This document shows positions 8,555-15,789 of a stretch of DNA of 64,000 nucleotides, piece by piece; position 1 is the stretch's first letter, and each line of letters begins with the position of its first letter. The notes beneath the pieces are model-generated. The model did no database searches, was not told the origin of the DNA, and saw only the letters and a program-made list of their open reading frames with translations. The stretch comes from Actinocorallia herbida (lineage in GTDB: Bacteria > Actinomycetota > Actinomycetes > Streptosporangiales > Streptosporangiaceae), in assembly GCF_003751225.1 (NCBI RefSeq), contig NZ_RJKE01000001.1, positions 7,502,001 through 7,566,000 of the forward strand, written 5' to 3'. A program made the position numbers and the translations under genes.

Positions 8555-8857
8555 TCACGAGCGCCCCGCGACCACCGCCAGGATCGGCCACATCACCTTG
8601 ACGACCTCCCCCGAGGCCCGATCCCACTCCGAGCACAGCGCCAGCAAGTCGCCCCCGGACTCGAACCAAGCCTCCAGAACCCCCTCCGGACCAGGTTCCA
8701 GCCGAACCCCGACACAGACGCCGACCCCGGCAAGCCGCGGATGCCAGACCCGCAAGAACACCGCCCCGAGTTCAGTTCGTATCTGGGCATTCATCCCTCT
8801 CGCCCGCAGCGCCCTCGACAAGAACACGAACCCTGCGACATCGCCCCCCTCACCCAC
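8555..8857 (-). CDS. Small conserved-looking protein B of the three-gene module
   Basis: A 100-aa protein from GTG 8857, which overlaps the stop codon of the upstream 87-aa gene (TGA 8850-8852), so the two are translationally coupled. The sequence has protein-like periodicity: GFVFLSRALRARGMNAQIRTE, then VCVGVRLEPGPEG, then GDLLALCSEWDRASGEV. A decayed version survives beside the second att-like repeat, which supports it being a real gene. No catalytic motif is visible and I do not recognise the family. Its 3' end lies about 50 bp from the rnpB repeat. Confidence 0.6.
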   Translation of the reverse strand: MGEGGDVAGFVFLSRALRARGMNAQIRTELGAVFLRVWHPRLAGVGVCVGVRLEPGPEGVLEAWFESGGDLLALCSEWDRASGEVVKVMWPILAVVAGRS

Positions 8858-9113
8858 CGTCGTCCTCTTCCCCGCCGTCGGCGAGCAACGCAAGGACCTC
8901 GGCAGCGACATGGTAGATCCGGTCCGGCTCTGACCGTCCCCCACCGGGCTCCCACGCGATGAGCCCGTCGTCTCCGACCCAGACCCCGACGGACGAGCCC
9001 GCAGAACTGACGACAAGCCGCGGCACCGCGTCCCGCAACTGCATCCCCACCCCGGACACCGCCAGCACCCGGCACAGCCGCCCGAGAACGACGGTCTTCT
9101 CCTCACGGTCCAT
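8850..9113 (-). CDS. Small conserved-looking protein A of the three-gene module
   Basis: An 87-aa protein (MDREEKTVVLGRLCRVL at the start; GVWVGDDGLIAW in the middle; acidic tail). A second copy with about 85-90% identity is present at 14161-14424, which shows the frame is under selection or was recently duplicated. It lies between proteins C and B with coupling to B. The function is unknown; the small size, duplication and position next to an XRE regulator suggest an accessory partner rather than an enzyme. Confidence 0.7.
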   Translation of the reverse strand: MDREEKTVVLGRLCRVLAVSGVGMQLRDAVPRLVVSSAGSSVGVWVGDDGLIAWEPGGGRSEPDRIYHVAAEVLALLADGGEEDDGG

Positions 9114-9215
9114 GCTCGCCCTTCAGTGAAAAAGACGAGGCCGGCGGCCCTTCAGCGAGCCACCCGCACCCGCGCGAGCAACCGACCAGACCGGGTACCG
9201 CCGGCCCCGCACCCA

Positions 9216-9401
9216 TTACGCAGCCGCCTTCTTCACTCGGCCGGACCCAGCGCACCGGCAGCACGGCTCACGCTCGGGGACCCACTCGACGTCCCCGCTC
9301 ACCGTCACCGCCATCAGCACCACAGGCGAAGACACGAACTTCCAGCCCCGACCACCGCACCCCGTGCAGCGCCCGGACCCGGAGCCGTCCTGCTTTGCCA
9401 T
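9216..9401 (-). CDS. Small DnaJ-type zinc-finger-like protein C of the module
   Basis: A 61-aa protein from ATG 9401, preceded by GGAGGG at a 4-nt spacing. It has two cysteine clusters, CTGCGGRG near the start and CCRCAGSG near the end, in the CxxCxGxG style of the DnaJ zinc finger, so it probably binds one zinc ion. The protein lies first in the minus-strand set C-A-B and diverges from the XRE/TPR regulator at 9596. A remnant lacking the second cluster is fused in frame ahead of the second copy of A. Role unknown. Confidence 0.65.
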   Translation of the reverse strand: MAKQDGSGSGRCTGCGGRGWKFVSSPVVLMAVTVSGDVEWVPEREPCCRCAGSGRVKKAAA

Positions 9402-9595
9402 CAAGCCCTCCACACGCTCGACTGCGTTGCGTCAAGGGTGGACGAGCCAAACGGCCTATCAAAGGTCCTCTTAAGGCCATCTAGAGGACTCTTAGCGGCC
9501 TTTCTAGGCAACCCGTGTCCGGTTAGTCCTTTGAAAGTCCGTTGAAGAGCTACAGTCGAGCCAACAACGGCCCGTACGTCCGGAGGAAGGACCGC
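9402..9595. promoter_or_regulatory. Divergent promoter region with inverted repeat
   Basis: The gap between protein C and the XRE/TPR regulator is AT-richer than its flanks. It contains an inverted repeat GTCCTCT (9465-9471) and AGAGGAC (9483-9489) with an 11-bp spacer. This is a plausible operator for the adjacent XRE-family regulator. GGAGGAAGG at 9582-9590 is the ribosome binding site for the regulator ATG at 9596. Confidence 0.45.
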
Positions 9596-10867
9596 ATGTC
9601 ACGTCCAGTCGGCAACACGAGGTTGAAGGCCGCCAGGCAGCACGCCGGGTTCGCCTCTCAGCAGGCACTCGCCGATGCGCTGACCCGAGCCGCCCCGCAA
9701 CTCGGTCTCGGCCGCATGGAGATCAGCGCCCGCCAGGTCCGCCGTTGGGAGTCCAGCACTCCCCCGTGGCCCCGCGCCGACCATCAGCGCCTGTTGGTCC
9801 ACGTCCTGCAACGCCCCGTCGAGGACTTGGGCTTCACCGCCCCGTGGAGCACCGAGGCCGCCCAGCCGACGAGCACCAGGATGACGACACCCCATACCGC
9901 CCCGGCCCAAGGCGTCCCGCTCCCCCTCCCCCAGGCGTCCACCGGCGTGCAGCCCTCCACCGCGGGCAGCGACTACGCCGCCATCACCACCGCCCACCGC
10001 CGCCTCTACTGGACGGTCCAACCGGCCCAGATGCATCCCGCCGTCGCCGAACACGCCCGTCTCGGAACGCAGCTCCTCGGCGAGACCAGCGGAGTGTCCC
10101 GCCGCATCCTCGCCACCGCGTTGGCCGAGTCCCTCCTCATGGCCGGCCGCATCGAGTTCTTCGACCTCCGCCAGCCCGACGAGGCCGACGCCACCTTGGT
10201 CCGCGCCCTCCAGGCCGCAGGCGAAGCCGATGACGCCCTCCTCGGCGCCGCCATCCTCGCCCACGCCGCGTTCGTCCCCGGCTGGGCAGGCCGCCGCGAA
10301 GAAGCCACCGAGCGCATGCGAGCCGCCCGCACCTACGCCCGCCGCGGCAACGCCAGCGCCCAGTTCCTCGCATGGCTCGACGCCGTCGAAGCCGAATGCG
10401 AAACCCGCTCAGGCCACCCCCGCGAGGCCCTCCGTCTCATCGACCACGGCGAACAGACCCTCACCACCGCCCCGCACCACGAAGACCCGGCCTGGTTCGA
10501 CTGGTTCTCCCCCGTCCGCCTATCCGCCTTCAAGGGCAACACCCAGCTCGTAGCAGGCCACTACCCCCAGGCCCACGAAACCCTGACCGCCGTCCTAGCC
10601 GACCTCCCCGAGGAAGCCGGCAAGCAGCGCGTAGTGGTCCTAGGCGACCTGGCCGCAGTCGAAGCCGCCCGCAAGAACCCCGAAGCCGCCTGCACCTACG
10701 CCGAACAGGCCCTCGACCAACTGGCCCTGACCTGGTACGCGACGGGTATGGAGCGCATCCACGACGTCCGCCGAGCCCTCCAACCCTGGCAGGACAACGA
10801 ATGCGTCCAACGCCTGGACGACCGCCTCTACGGCTGGCAGACCACCCTCAGCACCCTCCAGCGTTAA
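9596..10867 (+). CDS. XRE-family HTH regulator with TPR-like C-terminal region
   Basis: A 423-aa protein starting at ATG 9596, chosen for the GGAGGAAGG just upstream. Residues about 5-75 form a helix-turn-helix of the XRE type, with ARQHAGFASQQALADAL and ARQVRRWES as recognition-like helices. The rest is helical and repetitive with TPR character (for example EATERMRAARTYARRGNASAQ and AACTYAEQALDQLALTWY). Such actinobacterial proteins often act as peptide- or partner-sensing regulators. It sits inside the rnpB-bounded island, diverges from the C-A-B module and converges on the HAD gene, overlapping it by 20 bp at the 3' ends. Confidence 0.8.
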   Translation: MSRPVGNTRLKAARQHAGFASQQALADALTRAAPQLGLGRMEISARQVRRWESSTPPWPRADHQRLLVHVLQRPVEDLGFTAPWSTEAAQPTSTRMTTPHTAPAQGVPLPLPQASTGVQPSTAGSDYAAITTAHRRLYWTVQPAQMHPAVAEHARLGTQLLGETSGVSRRILATALAESLLMAGRIEFFDLRQPDEADATLVRALQAAGEADDALLGAAILAHAAFVPGWAGRREEATERMRAARTYARRGNASAQFLAWLDAVEAECETRSGHPREALRLIDHGEQTLTTAPHHEDPAWFDWFSPVRLSAFKGNTQLVAGHYPQAHETLTAVLADLPEEAGKQRVVVLGDLAAVEAARKNPEAACTYAEQALDQLALTWYATGMERIHDVRRALQPWQDNECVQRLDDRLYGWQTTLSTLQR

Positions 10868-11510
10868 ACGCCTCCACCAGACCCGGAAGCTCCTCCAGCG
10901 AGTGAATCCGCATCGTCGGAACACTCCGAGCTTCCGGGTCTTCCCATTGGATCAACCCCCAAGGCCCCCGCCGGATCAACGCCGTCTTCAACCCCACCTC
11001 CACCGCCGGCCGAATGTCATTGTCCAGCCGATCCCCCACATACAAGATCTCGTGCGCCTCACACGGCGCCACCTCCACCAACCGCCGAAAGAACTCCGGA
11101 TCAGGCTTCGACACCCCCCAGTCATCCGACGTCGCCAAGAAGTCCGCCGGAAGCTCCAGCCCCCGCAGGATGCCCCCCGCCCTCACCGTCTGGTTCCCCG
11201 CGATCCCCACCCACAGCCCAGCCTCCCGCAACTTGCTCAAGGCAGGCCGCACATCCGGATACAGGTCCCCTTCCCCGAACCACTCCGGCTGCCCGGCCTC
11301 CGCCCTCTTCTTCCGCTCCTCATACAGCTCAAACCCAGGCCGGAACACCTGGAACGTCTCCCGGTAGTCCAGCCCCCGAGCGATCACCGCCCCGAACATC
11401 GCCGAGAACGCATGCCGAGGCACCCCCAACCAGTCCGCCCACGTCCCATACTCCCGCGTCTCATCCACAAGGCACTCACCAACATCAAACACAACTGCTC
11501 TGATAGTCAT
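10848..11510 (-). CDS. HAD-superfamily hydrolase
   Basis: A 220-aa protein with the four HAD motifs: FDVGECLVDE at the N terminus (nucleophile Asp, with the usual second acid replaced by Glu two residues on), GIAGNQT for motif II, the lysine in WGVSKPDPEFF for motif III, and ILYVGDRLDNDI for motif IV. It probably acts as a phosphatase on a small phosphorylated substrate; the DxxE-type motif I is seen in several family members and need not abolish activity. It is convergent with the XRE/TPR regulator. Within the island it could be cargo or a domestic enzyme carried along. Confidence 0.82.
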   Translation of the reverse strand: MTIRAVVFDVGECLVDETREYGTWADWLGVPRHAFSAMFGAVIARGLDYRETFQVFRPGFELYEERKKRAEAGQPEWFGEGDLYPDVRPALSKLREAGLWVGIAGNQTVRAGGILRGLELPADFLATSDDWGVSKPDPEFFRRLVEVAPCEAHEILYVGDRLDNDIRPAVEVGLKTALIRRGPWGLIQWEDPEARSVPTMRIHSLEELPGLVEAFNAGGC

Positions 11511-11555
11511 GCGAAGAGTTTAGAGCATCCACTCCAGAGGAGACTCTAGGAGACC

Positions 11556-13277
11556 TTATTCTTCAGTTTCACTCTCTCTCGAAACAGACCCGCGCTCTAT
11601 GAGAACGTCAAACGGCGATCCTCCTTGCTCATAAAATTCCCGGGAAACCTCAGCATCCAATCCGGAACTCTTCCATTCATTTGGAGGAAATACAATGGGG
11701 TCAATGGCGGCAGCCACTTCATATGCGACTTTCACGTCTCCAATCAAAAACTCCACTCCAACCGGATCAACATCAAATATTTCCCTAATACACTTAAGCA
11801 TATGGAGGATGTATACAACATCCCCATCGCATCTCCCAAGAATCGACGTTAGAGTTTTCCAATCGATCACAGTAACATCGTTTGATGGTTGATCAAAAAA
11901 CATTCCAGAATTCTGGGATGTGATGATCATCGACCTGAAGGCAATGATACCCTCCCGCATTGGCGAGGAATCTTCAGAAATGACCTTCTCTGCCAGGAAT
12001 CTGACGCCTGCTTCAGAATCCAAGGCATCGATAATCCTTCCCACCTGCAGAAATGCCTTAGGCAGGCTATCTTTTCGCAACACTCTAAGATAGTCTTTTG
12101 CCCAAGTAGCCGGTAGTGTTGCTTTCACTTCACAGGCGAAGACATAATATCCGAGAGTCGCCTCTTTCGATATCACCAAAAGGTCGATATCGGGAAGATC
12201 CGCACCGAGTTCGCTCAGCGAAACATTCTTTCGGACGATAAATCCAGCTTTCTCGAAGCTCTCGGCCAAACGTACCACTAGGCCGTCACCCAGCGGCCCA
12301 CTTATGTGGCGAGAAAAATGAGCTGGAGACTTGATCGATTGCACCCTCAGCAGCTGGGCAAATCCGTCCTCTTCAATAAGGCTATCCGCAATTATCAGAT
12401 ACTCTTCAAGACTCCCATGGGAGAAGAGTTCGAAATATTGAGGGACCATTCCCTTTGGGCTGTCTCCAGAATAGACCATATCCTTCACCACCAGCTCGAC
12501 GATGGATTCATCGAGTCCGGTATTCAATGATATCTCCATAACTAGATCCTGCTTGGAGAATCTAAATACTGGCATTACCGAGTTTGCCCGAGCATAGTAT
12601 CGATGATAAATAAACTTGGCTAGCAGAAACCTGTATACCACATAGAAGTCTGCATAGCGGTAACCGTCAAACTGAACGCCAGACTTGGCACCTCCAAGCA
12701 TCTCGAACTTCGCCGCAATTCTTAGATCGGCCTCCTGTTCGGCGAGCTCAAGTCCGCGAATCACGTGCTCCTCCGCTCCCAGCTCTTCTTTCCCAGAGAG
12801 AAGAGCTATCGCCTCATTCTCGATGGCAAGCCTATCCGTGAGCGCGTCTATCAAGGCAACAATCGCAGCGTTTCCCCCTTGATGAAATTGTCGCAAAATG
12901 GATCGATCACTAAAAGAAATCTTGACAAAATCTTCGCCAAACTCCCAATTAAACGACCCCTTGGCATTATATGTATAGTACAGGTACTCCCTGATCATAT
13001 AGTAGTGCGACATAAAAGTCAGTGCATCAGAAAAATTCTTCCCGTAATCGCGATCAACGGGACTTCCTTCGCTAAGCTTGGCAAGTATGGGCAGCGCTAC
13101 GGAGAGACTTCGCGATGCCGTTCCAACTATCGGATTCAGGTTAGGGTCCGTGTAGCTAAGCAAAACCGAGCCAACCAGATTTATGGTCGAATCGCTTGGC
13201 TCATATCGAAAAAACTTCTGCGATGAGAGCTCTTCATCCAGAAGCCGCTCAAATTCTCGCACCTTTTCCAGATCCAC
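11556..13277 (-). CDS. Low-GC 573-aa protein with possible PD-(D/E)XK nuclease motif
   Basis: A 573-aa protein starting at GTG 13277 with GGGGAGG five bases upstream. Its base composition is far lower in GC than every neighbour, with many AAA, ATA, AGA and TTT codons, so it was recently acquired. The N-terminal half (about 1-330) is helical with no recognised domain. Around residues 365-390, LPDIDLLVISKE is followed by YYVFACEVKATLP, matching the D...ExK spacing of PD-(D/E)XK nucleases with flanking hydrophobic strands. The C-terminal part is unassigned. Its position beside the right att-like repeat of a small island and its foreign composition fit a defence or restriction-like cargo gene, but this is inference; I do not recognise the family. 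Confidence 0.7.
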   Translation of the reverse strand: MDLEKVREFERLLDEELSSQKFFRYEPSDSTINLVGSVLLSYTDPNLNPIVGTASRSLSVALPILAKLSEGSPVDRDYGKNFSDALTFMSHYYMIREYLYYTYNAKGSFNWEFGEDFVKISFSDRSILRQFHQGGNAAIVALIDALTDRLAIENEAIALLSGKEELGAEEHVIRGLELAEQEADLRIAAKFEMLGGAKSGVQFDGYRYADFYVVYRFLLAKFIYHRYYARANSVMPVFRFSKQDLVMEISLNTGLDESIVELVVKDMVYSGDSPKGMVPQYFELFSHGSLEEYLIIADSLIEEDGFAQLLRVQSIKSPAHFSRHISGPLGDGLVVRLAESFEKAGFIVRKNVSLSELGADLPDIDLLVISKEATLGYYVFACEVKATLPATWAKDYLRVLRKDSLPKAFLQVGRIIDALDSEAGVRFLAEKVISEDSSPMREGIIAFRSMIITSQNSGMFFDQPSNDVTVIDWKTLTSILGRCDGDVVYILHMLKCIREIFDVDPVGVEFLIGDVKVAYEVAAAIDPIVFPPNEWKSSGLDAEVSREFYEQGGSPFDVLIERGSVSRESETEE

Positions 13278-13711
13278 CAGTGCCTCCCCACGTCACGACC
13301 ATCTTGGCGCAGAACTGGCGATCACTCCAGTGGGTTTTGGGAGTTCGCTTAGCTTCGGTAGCCGCGCCCAACTGTCTTGCCGAGTTTGGCTGTTTAGGAT
13401 CAAGGGCGGCGGCTTCGCCGCCGCCGGCCGCCCCCGCACGCCGCTTCGGGCGTGCGGCGTGGGCGCCGGTCCCTCAGCGGCGGACGGGGGCGGCCCAGCT
13501 CGTCTCAGCTCCGGTGAACCGATGCGCAGGGGACTACGGACGCGAGATCCTCGTTGGGGGCTCAGGCGCCCCCAGACCCCGCCATCCCAGAGCACTCATC
13601 CGCGCTCTGCTCTCTGTCACGGCTTCTCGCCGTTGCGCGGATGAGCACTCTGGACCGAACCGTGCGGGCTCTGCCTCTCGCTGAAACCAGACCGTCCGTG
13701 AGGATGAGACC
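13278..13711. other. Non-coding gap with several hairpins at the right side of the island
   Basis: I see no convincing gene in these 434 bp. They hold a GGCGGCGGC/GCCGCCGCC hairpin (about 13405-13427), a GCACGCCGC/GGCGTGC hairpin just after it, and the long imperfect inverted repeat at 13587-13653. The composition returns from low to high GC here, marking the edge of the foreign segment. Confidence 0.6.
13587..13653. repeat. Long imperfect inverted repeat
   Basis: CCAGAGCACTCATCCGCGC (13587-13605) and its near-complement at 13635-13653 pair over 19 bp with two mismatches and enclose a 29-nt loop. It could be a terminator, a structured RNA or an element end; nothing in the flanks decides between them. 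Confidence 0.65.
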
Positions 13712-13915
13712 ATGACCGATCCTTGGCCCTCCATCGACGCCGAGATCCTGCAAGGCCACAACATCGCCGCGATCGCGATCTTGCGTGAGGAGTTCGGGTA
13801 CACGATCCACGAAGCCGTTGACGCCCTTCAAGAGCGGTACGACCGACTCATGGAGACACGGCCCGACGACTTCTCCGACGCTCCCCCGGCTAGCGGCGAG
13901 TGCGTCCGCTCCTGA
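13712..13915 (+). CDS. Small hypothetical protein
   Basis: A 67-aa protein with a GTGAGGATGAG ribosome-binding-like stretch a few bases upstream of the ATG. The sequence is amphipathic helical (ILREEFGYTIHEAVDALQERY) and acidic at the end. It is followed within 150 bp by the right att-like repeat. No family is recognised; its size and position suggest a small partner or DNA-associated protein of the element. Confidence 0.5.
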   Translation: MTDPWPSIDAEILQGHNIAAIAILREEFGYTIHEAVDALQERYDRLMETRPDDFSDAPPASGECVRS

Positions 13916-14059
13916 GTTGCCGTATCAAGATCAGTGCACATTTCGTGCACATGAGGGCGCGAGGAGGCGGGAAACGATGAGAACTGGCCCGAAGTGAACG
14001 GGAACGTTCGGGCTGGCCAAGGGGTGTTTCCGCTGGTCAGCCGACCGGGGGTCTCCGAT

Positions 14060-14089
14060 CCCGGCTTACAGGCCGCCTCGTCCGCCGCC
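14060..14089. repeat. Right direct repeat (attR-like copy of the rnpB 3' end)
   Basis: A perfect 30-bp copy of 8474-8503, 5586 bp downstream and in the same orientation. The rest of rnpB is absent here. Together the two copies bound the proposed integrated island. Confidence 0.85.
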
Positions 14090-14157
14090 TTTTCCCGACT
14101 CCGGCACCCCGTCCGGACCCGCTTCCAGCCGGCCCCGACTCAGGCGTCGATCCCCGC
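14090..14157 (-). pseudogene. Remnant of small protein B
   Basis: The first residues of protein B (GTGGGTGAGG) and a short RLExGPxGV-like stretch persist on the minus strand, but most of the gene is deleted and the right att-like repeat replaces its end. It mirrors the order repeat-B-A-C found at the left side of the island. Confidence 0.5.
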
Positions 14158-14160
14158 CCC

Positions 14161-14424
14161 TCACCCACCGTGGCCTTCTCCCCGGTCGTCGGCGAGCAAC
14201 GCGAGCACTTCAGCGGCAACGTGGTAGACCCGGTCCGGCTCGGCCTTGCCGCCCCCGGGCCCCCATGCGACAAGCCCGTCGTCCCCGACCCAGACCCCTA
14301 CGGACGCACCGGCAGAATTGACGACGAGACGCGGCACCGCGTCCCGCAGCTGCATCCCCACCCCGGACACCGCCAGCACCCGGCACAGCCGCCCAAGAAC
14401 GACGGTCTTCTCCTCACGATCCAC
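14161..14424 (-). CDS. Second copy of small protein A
   Basis: An 87-aa protein from GTG 14424, nearly identical to the protein at 8850-9113 (VDREEKTVVLGRLCRVL start, GVWVGDDGLVAWGPGG middle). The frame remains open upstream into the remnant of protein C, so the start could lie further up. Only a few residues of protein B follow it before the att-like repeat. The copy is intact but its partners are not, so it may be decaying. Confidence 0.55.
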   Translation of the reverse strand: MDREEKTVVLGRLCRVLAVSGVGMQLRDAVPRLVVNSAGASVGVWVGDDGLVAWGPGGGKAEPDRVYHVAAEVLALLADDRGEGHGG

Positions 14425-14560
14425 ACTCACTTCTTCGCAGAAGAAGACGGGATCGGCTGCACGGCTCACTCCCGGGAACCCACTCGGCGTCCCCGCCATC
14501 AGCACCACAGGAGAAGACACGGACTTCCTGACCCGATCACCGCACCCCGTGCACGTTCGT
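14425..14560 (-). pseudogene. Remnant of zinc-finger-like protein C
   Basis: The minus strand retains CTGCGDR, SSPVVLMAG and then unrelated residues in frame with copy A2. Compared with the intact protein at 9216-9401, the second cysteine cluster is lost. The preserved order shows that a whole C-A-B module was once present here. Confidence 0.55.
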
Positions 14561-14808
14561 CCTCCGCATCACGGTGTTCGACCCCGCCTCGGACCTGGGC
14601 CTCATCGAAGGGCAGGCCGATCCCTCGGTGCTCGTGACGCACCGCTTGGCGCCGGGTTCCCGGCCTCGTGATTCACCAGCGATTCCCGGCCCCCGCAGCC
14701 GCTGGCCTCGTTGGCTTGAAGGGGATTCATGTTCGCGTGAGTGTCGACCCCACCTGGACGGACGAGGTGGTCGGCGCGCCTGCCCAGCGTCCGGCCGTGG
14801 GATGTTAC
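14561..14808. other. Gap with no clear gene
   Basis: No convincing gene. The plus strand has a short protein-like stretch at about 14570-14660 (TVFDPASDLGLIEGQADPS) without a start or a continuation, which may be a fragment of a lost gene. Confidence 0.4.
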
Positions 14809-15276
14809 TCAGGGTGCGAAGAGGGCGAGTGCGTGAAGGCGCGCCTGATCGACGTGGGAGCCGCAGAGCGGGCAGTGCGTTGCATATCGGTGCCGACCGC
14901 CCCAGGACGGCAGCCCACCGTCGGGATAGAGCGCGTTGACGCGCCCACCGCAGACACGGCAGCGAAAGCCCTCCCGCGGATGAACGAGCAGGACACCGGC
15001 GAGATCGTCATCGGTCCACGTGGCCGCCCGGTCGGGGTCGGGAACAGGGACACCTTTGGGCCATGCCGCGACCAGGTCGCAGGCATGCGCATCGACGTCG
15101 GCCACGTTGATCCGCCTCAGCCGAGCCGGCAGATATTCAGACTCGGCAGGGATCCACCGTGGAAGGCCGGGTGTCCCGGCACCCGGGGTGGCGCCGGCTC
15201 CGAAGATCTCCAGGGCCCATCCCTGGCCGACCGTGATCTGCTGCACCGCACGACCGTAGCGCTCCCGAATCGACAC
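14809..15276 (-). CDS. Hypothetical protein with zinc-ribbon-like C terminus
   Basis: A 155-aa protein (GTG start). The C-terminal half has CRVCGG and, about 30 residues on, HCPLCGSH, so two CxxC knuckles that could bind one zinc, followed by a helix ending LHALALFAP. The N-terminal half has no recognised motif. The spacing is reminiscent of HNH or zinc-ribbon folds but lacks a clear HNH histidine pattern, so I do not assign nuclease activity. It lies just beyond the decayed module, in the accessory region. Confidence 0.6.
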   Translation of the reverse strand: MSIRERYGRAVQQITVGQGWALEIFGAGATPGAGTPGLPRWIPAESEYLPARLRRINVADVDAHACDLVAAWPKGVPVPDPDRAATWTDDDLAGVLLVHPREGFRCRVCGGRVNALYPDGGLPSWGGRHRYATHCPLCGSHVDQARLHALALFAP

Positions 15277-15789
15277 CGGGCCAGATGATCGTGCGTCAGC
15301 CGGACGGGGGGATCGACCGATGCTTCAAGATCGGGGGGACTGCACCAGGTGGGCCGGATTCCGCTGAGGTGGAGCCAAGAGCCGCTGCAGAAATCACGGC
15401 CTCGCCTCTGCGCATCCGGACCACGGCCTACCAACGTGACCTGCCGAGGGTGAACATGTCGGATTGTTCAGACATCTCTGGCACCGGCGGGAGGCACTCG
15501 CGGCCGGCTTCGGCGACTGCCTCCTTCACTGCAGCGCCGGATTCATCTCCGAAGGCGCGACATGGAACGTCGGCTTCTTCGACGGGCAGTGGCTGGCGAG
15601 ACCGGTGCGCAGACCGGTGAGGGTGTCTCCGACGTGGGAGGAGGTGCACTCCGGCGACGGCGCGGACGGTCCTGAACCGCCAGGACGCGGCAGTACATCC
15701 CGGCCGTTCACCGGATCCTGGGGCCGGTTGGCAGGATCCGGCCGTGCGGTTGAGGCGATCGTGCCGGGCCCGGGTGCGTCCAACCGGAT
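15277..15789. other. Gap with no supported gene
   Basis: These 513 bp have open frames on both strands but none has a good start, ribosome binding site or protein-like composition throughout. A short plus-strand stretch near 15530-15620 (SEGATWNVGFFDGQWLARP) looks protein-like and may be a gene fragment. Confidence 0.4.

Noticed and set aside
8555-9106. 183-aa minus-strand ORF spanning proteins A and B
   Set aside because: Its first part is protein A in the wrong frame; the real frame A ends at 8850 and B starts at 8857.
8474-14089. Integrase gene within the rnpB-bounded island
   Set aside because: I looked for tyrosine- and serine-recombinase patterns between the repeats and saw none; the 573-aa protein shows no recombinase signature.
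14574-14939. 121-aa plus-strand protein
   Set aside because: Only a short protein-like stretch at its start; the remainder is antisense to the zinc-ribbon-like gene.
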